Assembly (NCBI GenBank): GCA_027257055.1
Contig: JAPVLO010000073.1
Span: 4,950,501 to 5,014,500, forward strand
Source of the DNA: Cephalopachus bancanus
Lineage: Eukaryota > Chordata > Mammalia > Primates > Tarsiidae
Direction of reading: 5' to 3'
DNA: 64,000 bases
Shown here: positions 23,403 to 35,620 of the stretch, piece after piece
Layout: each line of letters opens with the position of its first letter
Numbering within the stretch: position 1 is the stretch's first letter
Notes under the pieces: model-generated
The model's database searches: none
Seen by the model: only the letters and a program-made list of their open reading frames with translations
What the model was told of the DNA's origin: nothing
Made by a program: the position numbers and the translations under genes

Positions 23403-23637
23403 ACTGCTCCTGACCACCGCAGTCTTGACCTGCTGGGCTCCGGCGATCTTCCACCTCAGCCTTCCAAGTAGTGGAACTACAGGTGTGCGCTACCACGCCT
23501 GCCTAATTTTTTGATTTATTGTAGAGATGAGGTCTTGCCAAGTTGCCCAGACAGGTCACGAACCTGCGGGCTCAGGCAATCCACTCACCTCAGCCTCCCA
23601 AAGGTGTGGGATTACAGGCTGAGCCACCAAGCCCAGC
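23403..23637 (-). mobile_element. Young-type Alu, tail end missing
   Basis: 'gaccaccgcagtcttgacctgctgggctccggcgatcttcc' through 'cccagacaggtcacgaacctgcgggctcaggcaatccac' to 'attacaggctgagccaccaagcccagc'. It has the A-box base loss and TTGATTTATTGTAG linker. The right-monomer 3' end and tail are absent, so it was truncated by deletion, or the join is rearranged. L2 continues after it. Confidence 0.88.
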
Positions 23638-23639
23638 TA

Positions 23640-23790
23640 ACTGATTCATTTCATTGTCAGTTTCCCCTCATGAGAACATGGTGTACAAAAGAGAGGAATC
23701 TCTGTTTGTTTTACTCCCTGCTATATCCTTGGTGCCAAGGATCATGAGAAGAAACAAGTGAATGGATGATTGAATGAATGAAGAAAGGTT
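23640..23790 (+). mobile_element. L2 LINE, 3' end segment
   Basis: 'cccctcatgagaacatggtg...ctctgtttgttttactccctgctatatccttggtgccaaggatcatg...aatggatgattgaatgaatgaa' follows the last part of L2, including the TGAATGAA tail. With 21620-23402 this makes one long L2 broken by two insertions. Confidence 0.7.
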
Positions 23791-24364
23791 CAAGGATATT
23801 TCCAAGATTCTGACTTAGACAATTGAGTAGATGATGATGTCAAGACAAAGACTGAAAAAAAGCAGGAAATTCAGCATTATGTTGTTTAAATAAAAATAAG
23901 ATAAGGATGTTAGTTAACTAAGAAATTAGCTTACAGGAATGTCAACTTTATCGACGATTTTAATATGTTTCAATGGGTAACTTTAAGAAAAGTAAGGATA
24001 ACTTTTAGTTATGGTAAGTTAATATTAGTTTAACAAAGCTAATGAAAACTAGTATTTTTTTTCCTTTTCTGAGAGGACATACAATAAAGCCTAACAACTA
24101 CATAGTGACTACTATACCAGAAAACTGCCAAGCTTTATTTAAGAAAGCAATGTACTTATTTTCCACATATAAATAATAAAAAAAATATTAGTATGCATTT
24201 TCCACCAAGTCCCAATCCTGAAGGGATTAGATAATGCTGACATGTGATCACGGAGACAGAGAACAAATACAACTTACCAAGGTGACGATGTCTTTCTTTT
24301 CTTGTGCCACTCACACAGCTTTGTAGAAAGAATTTTCACAAATTCTAACCCCTCTTATAAGGAG

Positions 24365-24411
24365 ATATATATATATATATTTATTTATTTATTTATTTAT
24401 TTATATATTTA
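24365..24411. repeat. (TA)n(TTTA)n microsatellite
   Basis: TA units to about 24381 followed by six or seven TTTA units. Confidence 0.93.
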
Positions 24412-25139
24412 AATCTCAAAGTACACAAATTGTTAATGTGCCTTTATGTAAGAATAAACAGGGAAAAGTACTCAGTTTCATGATCTGCAATGGAATCTTG
24501 GCAATTCTTGTTTGAAACTGCAGTTACCCTTTCTTTGCACTTTTCTCTTTTGATACATTTCTGGTTTTGCACATCCCTTGTAGCAGGCTATCCTAATGTA
24601 GTTACAATAGCCTAGTAACATGAGTGAGATAAGAAAAATCACTAACACTGATGAATAATCATTTGCAAAGAGGTCACCTAGATGTTGTGTTCTAAGAGAG
24701 TGTGTGTATATTTGTGCATGTGCGTGTGTGCACGCATGTGCACATCCATGCATGGGGCATATAAAGACGTAAAGTTAAAAGGAATTTCCATTTTTAAAGG
24801 GTCAAACAAAATAAAGGTCCCTCTAATTTTACTCAGCATAATACTTGGTTTTAATAAAGTGTAATTTGTAGGGTACTGAAGCAAATGGACTCTTCCATAC
24901 TGATGGGGATAATTAGAGTATAAGAGCTTCACAGATGAAAAATTCTAATTCAGCCTTTTATCAAAAGCAGTCACTCTACCTCAGTCTGACAGTTAACAGC
25001 ATATGATCTGGTAAACAAATACTTTCACACGGAACAAAAGTGCCATTAAAGGCCAAAACTGTCAACACAAATTCCCTTCTTACAAGAGAAAAAATACGTA
25101 AACTGTTGATCACCTCTGGTTGTCTTAACTAGCATGGAG

Positions 25140-25153
25140 GTTGTCATGGAAAC
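25140..25153. promoter_or_regulatory. RFX-type X-box-like motif
   Basis: GTTGTCATGGAAAC is one base from the palindromic RFX consensus GTTGCCATGGAAAC. Whether any RFX protein binds here cannot be told from sequence alone. Confidence 0.35.
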
Positions 25154-25793
25154 ATTTCTCCGAAGTTCACAGTGATGAAACACAAACACTTCCAGTTTAA
25201 TTGCTATTAGGTTTAGCATACCAGAGTTTATTTATACTCAGTGTGTATTATGATAAAATGTAGCAGAAATAAAGCATCTAATGATCTGGCATAACAATAC
25301 CAACATTTTCTTTTCAAAAATTAAATAAAAATGAAATTAATGGCAGTTTAAGTTTTTTCCCCAGAAAAAAATAAAATTCCAATTTTCTTAAATACCTATT
25401 CTGATGTTTTTGTACTTCTTTCAGTACATGATTTATTAAAATATTCTTATATTTCTACTTTTTATAGTTAAGTGGCTTACAAAACTACTGACTTCATATA
25501 CTAGAAACCACACCCACAAAATATATTAAAACAAAAGTCTCAGATGGCAGAAATGTGAATGCTCTAATTTACATTTTCATATCAGTATTATGCAATTATT
25601 AACATCTAACCAGAAATTGTGTTTTATTTTATAGTGATGAAATAGTAGGGATAGTTTGCCTAGAAACTTTACTTTTCTAAATTATTTTCAAAATCATAAA
25701 AGAAAATCTACAAAAGCAATGTGGAAAAATAAACATTATAGGCATGTATTTAAAGTAGCATACTCATAGAATCCAAATAAATGCATACTCAAT

Positions 25794-26147
25794 TGTGCTG
25801 AATTTTTTTTAATTTTATTATTATTATTATTATTATTACTCTTAGTCTTAGTCTTAGTCTTGGTCTCACTCTTTTGCCCAAGCTGGAGTGTAGTGGCATG
25901 ATCACGGCTCATGGCAGCCTCGAACTCCTGGGTTCAAGCAATCCTCCCTCCTCAGCGTCCTGAACAGCTAAGAGTACAGGTGCACACCATTACGTCTGGC
26001 TAATTTTTTTATGTTTTGTAGGAATGGGGTCTAGCTATGCTGCCTAGGCTAGTCTTAAATTCCTGGGCTCAAGCAATCACCTGCCTCAGACTCCCAAAGT
26101 ACTGAGATTATAGGCATGAGCCACTAAGACTGGCTGTGTTGAGTTTC
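25794..26147 (-). mobile_element. Old Alu (AluJ-like) with TTA/CTTAGT tail
   Basis: Element about 25807-26134. Tail side contains (TTA)n at 25817-25838 and a small CTTAGT hexamer array. Body: 'ctcactcttttgcccaagctggagtgtagtggcatgatcacggctcatggcagcctcg' to 'tataggcatgagccactaagactggc'. Target-site copies: TGTGCTGAATTTT (25794-25806) and TGTGTTGAGTTTC (26135-26147). Confidence 0.88.
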
Positions 26148-28706
26148 TAATAGCAAATCTTTCTAGTGTTTCTCATATATATATATTTTTAAGTTTGAAC
26201 CAACTGCTTGTTTTTTCCCCTCAAGAAAACTACGTAGGTTTTCTTTTACTACATTTTAATGACACCCAAAAAACATACTTCAATACTAAAAAATAATTTT
26301 TAAAAGTTTTTATTAAGTATCTAATATGTGCCCCCAAATAAGATAATTACAAGGTAGAATATAAGAAAAGAATAAGATAGCTTCTGTCATGACAATGCTT
26401 ACATTTTACTTAGTGACAGAAAAGTAGATGCACATAAAGCAATTACAGAGCAACCCAAAGTAAAATACATTTAGGGTTAAATTGTGAAGTTTAGCTTACA
26501 CTGTAGTGCTAAACCAGTGGTCAAAATGGGAGGGGACAAACATAAGTTTCCAAGTTTTTAAATTAAAAGAGAGACTTTCTTGAAATACTTCAAAAATACC
26601 CATGTAAGTAGTAAAGGGCATCTTTATTATAAAACATTATAAAACATAATATAAAACATATATTATTTATAAAAACACATTTTTTAGTCTCAAGTTACTA
26701 ACCAGTCAAATGACCTGCCATATTGCATAGACTCAAGGTTGCCCAGGATCTAACAGACTATCTCCAGTATCACTGTAATATCCAGTAATCAATTTGTATG
26801 ATTATGGAAAAGACGCACAAACAAGTTGATGTGAACTGTTTCCAGGTCTCAATAAACTGCAAGGCACACATGCAAGAAAATACTAATCTAGTTCACTAGC
26901 AACAAAATATAGGGCTTGCAATTAAAACCTTTGAATTTTAGCCTGGATTTCCCACTCAATATCCACATAAACAAGTAACTTACTTCTGTAAGGCTCCATT
27001 AACAATGCTGGAATGTGTTATTACTCAAGTGTCTTCTTGCTCTATAATCGAACATACCATGAATTCCACTTCCTCCTCACCCTCCTGAATGGAAAGGACA
27101 AATGAGATGGGAAGACTTGATATGACCAACATAACCAAGTCAAGAAGAAAAGGTTCTGGCCAGAGATTCAAGGTATGTCAGACAAAAGAACTACACAGAG
27201 AATGCTTTTTAATGTCCTAATAAGAAATGAAGGAGATGAAAAGGGACATAAGGCTGAAGTTGCTATGAAAAAGGAGACCATTTCAGAATACTAGGGAGAG
27301 TCTTTAAAATATGACACTATATTTGGTTTAAAAATTCTGGACTTAACTGGATTCTCACCATCAGTAAGCATTTATTAAATGTCTAATTGTATGAAGTGCT
27401 ACACAAAAAGATGTACATAGTCATTGTCCTTGAGTCCCAGGGGCATTTTTAATGTAGGTCAAACAACACTGAGATGGACGTGCTCTGGACCATACAGATA
27501 AGAGACTAAAATATTTAATCATGATTTTTTTAAAAAAGCAATTTTTGGAGTGTTTTGATCCCAGTTTAGTAAATGATTTGAGGAGAAAAGGAAACGTTCA
27601 GACCTAAATAGAAAAAAGTAAATTTTAAAATAAATTTAGTAAAAGAATAGTTACACTGAACATATAGGAAAGGCTAAGTCTAAGATTCTGCTTCATGAAC
27701 AATAGGTGAGTCATTTTAGGGTGAGAAAGAAGTTTGGCAGGGTCTATCTAACAGCAGTATATATTCAGCTAAGAGTGGTGACCTGAAGTCAATTGCTCTG
27801 CGATATTTCATTCATTCTTCAGTGCCATGATTAATATTGGGTCATGAACAACCATAGATGATTGTTAACTAAGAGAAATGTATCAATTAAGTGTTGGAGA
27901 AAATCCCTTAGACCAAGGTCTTTTATAGCCTATGACAGCAAAACAGAAGCAACTGCAGAAATATCAACAAAATAAAGTACAAGAGAGCTTATTAATGCAG
28001 CTCTCTGATCATCATGCAAATCAATTTAATCAACAGCCAGTGACCTGTCCCTTATATTCCACTACTCTTTATGCAAATAACTATATCATCAGCCTGTCAG
28101 TTTTCATTGTCAAACCAGTCAGAAAATTTCTAACATTACTATTTTGATACTCATAAGATAGCTAAAAAGATGTATCTTCATTTTACGGACCCAATTCTTA
28201 GGTCTTTAAATGCAGCTAATGTAATACATCAAATAAGGAATACTCTGGCAAAGGGAAAGAGAAAAATAAAGGTATAAAACATCATTATTGTAAATTATTT
28301 TAAAATCACAATAAAGTTATAATTACATGTAGTCACGTGACAAAACATCTCCAAGCACAACCTCCGCTGATCTCACTATGAAGCTGGAGAAAGCAAGAAA
28401 GATTTTAGGTAAAATTCAATAAATTCAAAAAGTCTACTCTTCTTTTCCTTGCATGTTTCTACCTTGCTGGCAACATCTTCTTTCTATTTCATCAGTCCAA
28501 TACCTTCTTAATCTCTTTCCATTTTACACATATTAAAAAGAAAAATATCTTATATCGTTTTACTTGTTCTTTGACAAATAAAATTGATTGTTGACAAGTT
28601 TCAACTTTTTGAATTCTAAGTATTTTTTTATCTATCATAATAGACTAGGTCTATCCCACCAAAAATAAATACAAGGCATTGTATTTATTTATTGTTTTTA
28701 TTTAGG
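26148..28706. other. Unique stretch with vague old repeats
   Basis: No gene seen. About 26310-26520 ('attaagtatctaatatgtgcc...gcttacattttacttagtgacag') and 27355-27560 ('agtaagcatttattaaatgtctaattg') look like ancient interspersed repeats, family unresolved. A short 'aaaacatta' repeat lies at 26630-26665. Confidence 0.4.
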
Positions 28707-29245
28707 GTAGACAGACCCTAAGGTGGTCCACCAAAATCTCTACTTCTTGGTATTTATGCCTTTATATAATCCTTTCTCCTTGACTATGAGATGGACTTGT
28801 GATTTGCCTATAATCAACAAGATGCATCATGACATGTTACTATCTTGATTACATTACATAAGAGTGTAAGTTTCATCTTCCTAGCAGACTATATACCAAC
28901 CCCCGTGTTGACTTTGATAGAGTAGGCTTTCATATGAAGAGGCCCATGTGGAAGAAATGGGAAGTCTTCCAGTCAATAGCCAGCAAGAAACCGAGGCCCT
29001 CAGTCAAATAACTCGCAAGGAACTAGATGCTACCAGCAACTCAATGAGATTGGAACCAGGTCAGTCCCCGGTTTGACATTCTGATGAGACTCAGTCTTCA
29101 CTAACACCTTAATTGAAGTTTGTAAGTGGCCCCAGAGTTGAGTTCCCAGCAATGCCATGCCCAGATTCCCGACCCAAAAACCTATGAGATAATAAATGTT
29201 TTGTGTGTATGTGTGTGTGTGTGTGTCACAATAGATGACTGAAAA
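28707..29245 (+). mobile_element. MLT1-class LTR
   Basis: Plus-strand ERVL-MaLR LTR: 'aggtggtccaccaaaatctctacttcttggtatttatgcctttatataatcc', 'gacttgtgatttgcctataatcaacaagatgc', 'gaggcccatgtggaagaaatgggaag', 'gattcccgacccaaaaacctatgagataataaatg'. The last part holds a TG repeat (29202-29226) where the LTR poly-A signal/R region ends. No internal viral sequence. Confidence 0.7.
29202..29226. repeat. (TG)n microsatellite in LTR
   Basis: Run of TG with one TA interruption just after AATAAATGTTT of the LTR. Confidence 0.9.
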
Positions 29246-29854
29246 GCACATCAACGATGAATAGAGGTTTGGAGAAGATAACTGGGAGAACAGAAATGAC
29301 TTAAAAGGTTAAACCAGACAGTCATTTTAGTTCAATCATTTCAAGACAACACAGGAAGGAATATACGATCTATGTTGTCTTTCTTCACATAGGTTCCTAT
29401 TTTCCAGACTAAGTGAAGCCAATTACTGACTGAATACTATCCAGGTTCCAAAGTCCTGAATTTTGGAGCTTTCATTGAAAGATTGTGTATATTTTTTACA
29501 ATCAGGTTCTTCTAAAATCTACAATTATTCCACTTTACCATAAGTTCACATATCATTAAAGAACTGTACAGGTTGCCATACTACTTGAGAATGACTGTAA
29601 ATAGTTTTAGTTGCTAAACTTAATATATAACAATCTAATACATCAATTAAGGGAGAAGATACTTTATAAACTCTTCTATTTTTTATATTTCATAAAAATG
29701 AAAGTATTTAGGAGGGGTACATGCTAACCCCATTGTGAATGTACATTCACACATACATACCCATACAGATACACACATAAGCAAACATAAATTCATACTG
29801 AGAATGTTTGTGCTATTATGAATATTTACATAAATAAACCTAGTAGGAATCTAT
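29246..29854. other. Unique stretch
   Basis: AT-rich, nothing recognised. Confidence 0.5.
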
Positions 29855-30175
29855 ACATTAGTATATTATTCAAAGCTCAGGTCAAGTGCTATCTCCACCA
29901 TAATTTTTTTTTAAATCTGAAACTCAAATTAGAACAGAATATTCCCATAGATGGCTGGTTATCTATTTAGTACATAATTTATATGGTTTTTCATTCTATT
30001 TATATTTATATACATACACACATATTTCTCCCACTATGTTTTAAGTTCTTTGAAAGAAATACTATATGTTCCCTTTATCTTTAAATCTCTCTGACCTAAC
30101 ATACTGACTTCCTTGCATGCAGTAGGTTATTGAAGGAATCCATATGAAATTCAACTGAATGTTATTTCTTCATAT
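29855..30175 (+). mobile_element. L2 LINE 3' end
   Basis: 'caaagctcaggtcaagtgctatctccacc', then 'gttttaagttctttgaaagaaatactatatgttccctttatctttaaatctctctgacctaacatactgac...cagtaggttattgaagg' fits the L2 3' end in order, though worn. Confidence 0.55.
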
Positions 30176-31084
30176 TAATTTCACTAAAGAAAGTTAACAT
30201 TCTTCAACAAAACCAAATGTCTTTTGATACAACTTCCATAGTACATATAAATGAATACATATGAGTACATAGTACATATGCGTCCTTTATGCATAATAAC
30301 AGTGTGATTACTCTGTGTATTGCCCAAGCTGGTATGTTATCAATCTGAGACGGAGAGAAGGAATCCTTATGCTGGATACCAAGTCCTAAAATCTAAACAT
30401 GGTTGAACCTTGTGTAGAGGAGCAAGCTAGTAATGAGGAAGGGCAGGAATACTGATTCACTGATACCAGAGATCCAAGCTATGCTGAGACTTTGTACAAT
30501 ACAGCAACATCAGATAACACTTAGAGGATTTCTGAAAGATTAGTGTTCATAGTGGATTTCAAGATCTTTGAGTTCTCCACAGTCATCAGTTGTTATTCTC
30601 TCTCCTGAAAACTTCTAGGCTGGGAAGTCCAGACTCATTTGCTGCTAACTATGCTAACTATGGGTTAGCATTTTAGAATCATATTACACATGTAAGGTGT
30701 AATTCAAGTCCAGAAGAGAAGATTCACACTTCACTTAAGTATGCAGTTATTTAAAGAGGCTAAGTAATGTTGTCTAGTCATTAACTTGCGATTCATTCTA
30801 CATATTAACTAGCAAACAACATGAACTTTTTATTCTTTAAAATACCGAGTGAATTAAAAGCTCGTTGACTGCATCAATGGCCTATATAATAGGATGCTAA
30901 TAAGAGAGCCATTCATTTATTCACCCACTAATTTTAAACTTTTATTCAAACTTTTGTTTAGTGCTAGATATATGGCGATGTGATAGTTTGAAAAACAAAA
31001 GAAAACATGGAGTGTACATGCTTAGTGACAGAAACCCACAAGCTAGGCAAAGCCTGCATCTGTGAGTCCATGACTGAAGTCAGT
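30176..31084. other. Unique stretch
   Basis: No gene or nameable repeat. A short direct repeat 'ctaactatg' occurs near 30643-30662. Confidence 0.5.
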
Positions 31085-31305
31085 AGTGGTTATTAGCACA
31101 GTATCAGAAATGAGGCCTGGTTTGAGTTCTGATTTTTCTGCTTACTAGCTGTGCATCAGCAAAGGAGTTATTTCAATGTTTATATTCTTGTCCTTAAAAT
31201 TAGAATAGCATGACTCAGAGTTGTTGTTTCAATGTTTATATTCTTGTCCTTAAAATTAGAATAGCATGACATATACTCAGCACACAAGTAAAAGATGACA
31301 ATAAT
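31085..31305 (+). repeat. MIR with internal 56-bp tandem duplication
   Basis: 'ggcctggtttgagttctgatttttctgcttactagctgtgcatcagc' is MIR, followed by 'ttattcttgtccttaaaattagaatagc'. Bases 31171-31226 are repeated at 31227-31270 without visible change. Confidence 0.65.
31171..31270. repeat. 56-bp tandem duplication (second copy partial)
   Basis: Both copies start TTTCAATGTTTATATTCTTG; period 56. They appear identical over the shared 44 bases. Confidence 0.92.
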
Positions 31306-31310
31306 GATGA

Positions 31311-31452
31311 CAGAGGAGAGAGGAGGGGGAGGGAATGGGGAGAGTGCTAAGGAAGGAGAGAAGAGAGGTAGGAGGTGCAGGAAGGGGAGAAGAGGGGTGG
31401 GGGAAGGGGAAGAAGAGGAGGGGCTGGGGAAGGGAAAAGGGAAGGAGAGGAA
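31311..31452. repeat. Purine-rich (GA/GGGGA) tract
   Basis: About 140 bases nearly all A and G on the plus strand with GGGGA, GGAGA and GAAGAGG units and few pyrimidines. A degenerate simple repeat that could form triplex (H-DNA) or weak G-quadruplex structure. Confidence 0.9.
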
Positions 31453-32072
31453 TATGTATCCTATTTAGATGTTGCCTTTAACAAGTCAACCATACTCTTA
31501 GCTCACATCTCTTAAATGTGCCACTTGTCTTTGGACAAAGACAGATAGTTCCTGACTACAAGTATTTCAAAGGTTATTGGAAAGCAGAACCGTAACAATA
31601 GATTATACCATGTGCCATAATATAGATTCAAATCAAAGTCTCTAGGAAGCTCAGGGAAAGACAACACACACCAATGAAACCAAATAACCAGAAAGTCTCC
31701 AGATACCACAAGAAACTCCAGGAACCCTTAAGCACACCTTCCAAAAATAAAAGAATTTGCATTTGAAACCTAAATTATTGAATGACTTTAACCAATTTTG
31801 AAACTCATAATCAGAATAAACAGCAGTAGTTTTTACATACTGGTTATTGTAACATCTCTTTTCAAATCTTCAAACCTGGAGATTGGCATGGATAGCACAT
31901 AACATAAAAATGACCCTATATTTATTAAATATCATAATTATGTTTTTGGGTAGGATTGAGGAAATATAAACTGCATTATAAAATTTCCTTTATTCTTTGT
32001 CTCATAAACCTAGTTACTCCCTAGGGCCAAACACTGTATCTCCAAATAACCACTCTGTGGTTCAAGGTTATA
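31453..32072. other. Unique stretch
   Basis: Nothing recognised on either strand. Confidence 0.5.
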
Positions 32073-32096
32073 TTTGCCTGTAAAAATTTTACAGGC

Positions 32097-32099
<3 letters not shown>
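32073..32099. repeat. Perfect 13-bp-arm palindrome beside CA repeat
   Basis: Arms TTTGCCTGTAAAA and TTTTACAGGCAAA with one central A. It directly abuts the CA repeat at 32101. Confidence 0.95.
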
Positions 32100-32100
<1 letters not shown>

Positions 32101-32145
<45 letters not shown>

Positions 32146-32167
32146 TCTCACACACACACACACACAC
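32101..32167. repeat. (CA)n microsatellite
   Basis: CA run of about 32 units with a 'cgcactct' interruption at 32141-32148. Confidence 0.95.
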
Positions 32168-34079
32168 AGAACACAAGATAAAGATAGAAGACAAGCCCAT
32201 AAAAGGAAAATAAAGTCAAAAATATTTTTGATATATCAGCTTCTAAGCATGTATGCTCTTTTGTAAATTCTCCCATAATTCCATGCAGAAGATGAACTTC
32301 TACTTGTCAAAGAGTCTTGTAATGTTTGTAAACTTCCCAGAAGCATGGATTCTGTCATGACTCAACAAAATATCAAAAATCTGCTTAATAAGAAAATAAT
32401 GTGTATGGTTAAAAAACAAAACTCGAATGCTTATTGTATGATGCTTTTAGAAAGGTCTCACAAATATTTTTCGTACTTAAAATTAAACAGAAGACTTTTT
32501 ACCAAACTTTTATATTCCATATTGAATATTTTGTTTGTACACAAATCTGAGAGAAGTAGCAAAATTGTCTATCTACCATTTATAAAGCATAAATGTGCAA
32601 TATGTAATGAGTCTCAGAGAATCAGATTATGTTCAAAAAAGTTACTGACACATTAACAAACTTCACACTATAAATCATATGATGATAATAAAATTATCTT
32701 TCTAATTAAATTATATTTTATTAACTGAGTGATAAACTTATAACCGCTGCCTTTTCCACCTTCATTACAATTCTGCTTAAAAAAAAATCAATACTATTGG
32801 GTAGCTGACCACATAAAAAGTGGCAAAACCTCAGAAATATCTGTTTATTATAACATTTCTAGTGACGTGCTAATTTCTTATTTTGACTGTACTTTTGATG
32901 GCTCGATACCAATTGTCAGCTGCAAGATAAAGCAGAATAGGAACAGGTATATAAATCTGGAAAAAAATCTGAAAACTTACAAAATTAACCACAACATTAT
33001 TAATTATGCTTATTGGACAAGTCATATACAAATAAGTCATTTCTGCATCAAAATTATAACAGATAAATACTATACCATTCCTTAAAAATTATGTGTATTC
33101 AAATGTTACCTGTAATAGAGCATATAAAAGGTTTTAGATCTACTAAGCTTTCATGCTGATCCATCAGCTTAGAAAATGTTTATAAAATTTTTTAAAATGC
33201 AGTGTAAACATTTCAGCCCAGAACCTCATTTCTATGCCTTTGAACCTTCTCTTTCATGTGCAATACCTGATGGCCCACAGAGAATAGCTGCTGAAAGCCC
33301 CAAAGATGGGTAAAACAGAATTTCTGACTCAGGAAATAAAGATCAGCTGAACAGGATTCCCATATGGCAATCCAGATCAATGGAAAAGCAAGACCAGAAA
33401 TTTACAGTATCTATCCTACACAGTACAACATGAAGGTTGTATTTCATTGCTGGCAACAAAACTCCCAGTGGCCAAAAAGAGAGAGAGAGAGAGAATGAAA
33501 AAGAAAAAAAGGCTGTAAACCCAGTAATGAGAAAATACACTTTATTTCGACATTTTGCTATTAAGTGGAATTAAAAACCCTATTATCTTTATTTAGAATC
33601 AACGATATGGTAAATAATTTCTGCAATTAAATAACTGTATTCTGTTAAAAACAAAACTAAAGCAGTCATGAGAAGTAGATTAGTGTTAAAAGAAATCCTT
33701 ACAAATTTTCAACAATTAAACAATTATTATCCTAGATAGTAAAGGCTTATGTGTTTTATGCCAAGAAAAAACAATTATTTACTTTAAGTTTCATGGGAAA
33801 AAACTCAGAATAGACCTATAAATACAAAACTTAAAAATATATAAACAAACTGCAGAACAACCCAAACAATGCTATCAGGTTCTGATGGATTCAATAGTCC
33901 ACACAGAACAGGAATTACTCCACAGTACCTCTAGTGAGGAGCATTCATCAATATTTCAATGCCTCTTTACATAGGCATTTACTACTTCATAAGGCAATCT
34001 TTTCCCATATTGAACATTGTTTAATCTTAGCATCTATGTTTGAATAACTTGTATGTATTTGATCCTATTCTACCTACTG
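32168..34079. other. AT-rich unique stretch
   Basis: No gene seen; the 103-codon open frame at 32345-32656 has no recognisable domain, low complexity typical of AT-rich DNA and no splice context. A short (GA)n lies at 33478-33494. 33210-33460 is more mixed in composition. Confidence 0.45.
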
Positions 34080-34400
34080 AGGTAACAAATAATTGCCTGT
34101 TCTACATAACCGTTCTTTAAAACACTGTACACTATCAAATCTCCTCGTGTATTCTTAACCCTCAACTAAAACCTTCAGGTCCTTATCTCATTTTTCTTAT
34201 GACACGTTTCCCAATCCAACACCATGGTTGCCTCTGAATAAACTCTAGTTTCAGTTAAAATGTGACATTCAGAACTGAATGCAGTACTATAGGTATGGTT
34301 TGTCACTTGATAACACCCTCCCCAGACCAATCCAGGCATCATGTTTCTGTGAGTCTACATTATATTTTTATAGTTAAAGATGCATATCATATATCCACTG
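34080..34400 (-). repeat. CR1/L3-type LINE fragment
   Basis: 'ccatggttgcctctgaataaactctagtttcag...aaaatgtgacattcagaactgaatgcagtactataggtatggtttgtcac...tgtttctgtgagtctacattat' matches the complement of the CR1/L3 block that reads 'cccagaactgaacacagtactccagatg'. Very old. Confidence 0.58.
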
Positions 34401-34480
34401 CCAATTAGATATCTTCACTTAGGTTTTCTACAGACTTCTCAAGCTCAAAAGGTCAAAAATTAAATTTATCCTCTCCTTTC

Positions 34481-34831
34481 CCCTTTGTCAATTTGGGCTG
34501 ATCTAAGAAAAGTACCATAGACTGGTGACTCATAAACAATGGACAAAAAAATAGATTCTGTTCTGAAGGTTGGAAGTATGAGACCAGGGTGCCAGCATGG
34601 CCCAGTTCTGGCAAGGGCTGCAGATGGTCATATTCTCCTTACATCCTCACACGGTGAAACAGGATGAGAGAGCTCTCTAGGGTCATTGGTATAAGCCACT
34701 TATCTCATTCATGAGAGTTCTACCCTCAAGGCCAACTTCCTCATACTGGGGAATTCGGGTTTCACAATGGGGGTTCGGATTTCAACATATGATTTTTGGA
34801 AGGGTGCAAACATTCAGTCCATAGCATCCTT
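34481..34831 (-). mobile_element. MLT1 LTR
   Basis: LTR 34486-34826 in minus orientation: 'accatagactggtgactcataaacaatgg', 'ctgttctgaaggttggaagtatgagaccagggtgccagcatgg', 'tctccttacatcctcacacggtgaaacagg', 'tcattcatgagagttctaccctcaaggcc', 'gatttcaacatatgatttttggaagggtgcaaacattcagtccatagca'. Starts TG and ends CA. 5-bp flanks CCCTT/TCCTT differ at one base. Non-coding. Confidence 0.83.
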
Positions 34832-34982
34832 CATTTGTCCTCTTCATCATACTCCAAATATGCTTCACTTCCTAACTTTTCTTTATCAGTATACATTACT
34901 CCTTAGAAATAAGCTAGTATCCTATACTCTTCCCTCTCCCTATCATCCAATTGACCATTAAAGTCCATCAAATTTACTATGC

Positions 34983-35285
<303 letters not shown>

Positions 35286-35389
35286 TCTCCAGAGTATCTC
35301 TGAGAACTGTGTTTTCATCATTTTCATCACTGCTTATTTAGGTCAAGTCCTTCATTTTTCTTACTTGTATTAGTGTGATAGCTTCAAAA

Positions 35390-35620
35390 CGGATGTCTCT
35401 TCCTCCTTTCTTGCCATCCCCTTGTTTTCCAAACGTTGATTATATCAGACCCTAATTTCAAATGCTTTCATAGTTTACTACTGTCCTTAAGATAAATGCA
35501 AGTTGTTAAGAATGGCATTCAAAGTCCTAAATAATCCAGAAAATTTCTCTAGTCACATTTATCCCTTCTATTTATTTGAGCCACGCTGATTTATCCAGTC
35601 TGTTCTCCTAGTAGATGATT
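35390..35620 (+). mobile_element. L2 LINE fragment
   Basis: 'cagaccctaatttcaaatgctttcatagtttactactgtccttaagataaatgcaagttgttaagaatggcattcaaagtcctaaataatcc' follows the L2 block 'aaaaccctccaatggctccccat...ggataaagtcc...tggc'. Worn. Confidence 0.55.

Larger units (their letters stand above)
23791..25793. other. Unique stretch with microsatellite and RFX-like motif
   Basis: No gene seen. About 23785-23900 may continue an ancient repeat. 24690-24750 is an irregular TG/CA-rich stretch. 24960-25260 is complex, well-mixed sequence that could be a conserved non-coding element, including the motif at 25140. Confidence 0.45.

Noticed and set aside
30320..30345. Alu-like phrase 'tgcccaagctggtatg'
   Set aside because: No Alu sequence on either side; chance similarity.
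32345..32656. 103-codon open frame (plus)
   Set aside because: No domain, AT-driven composition, no splice or promoter context.
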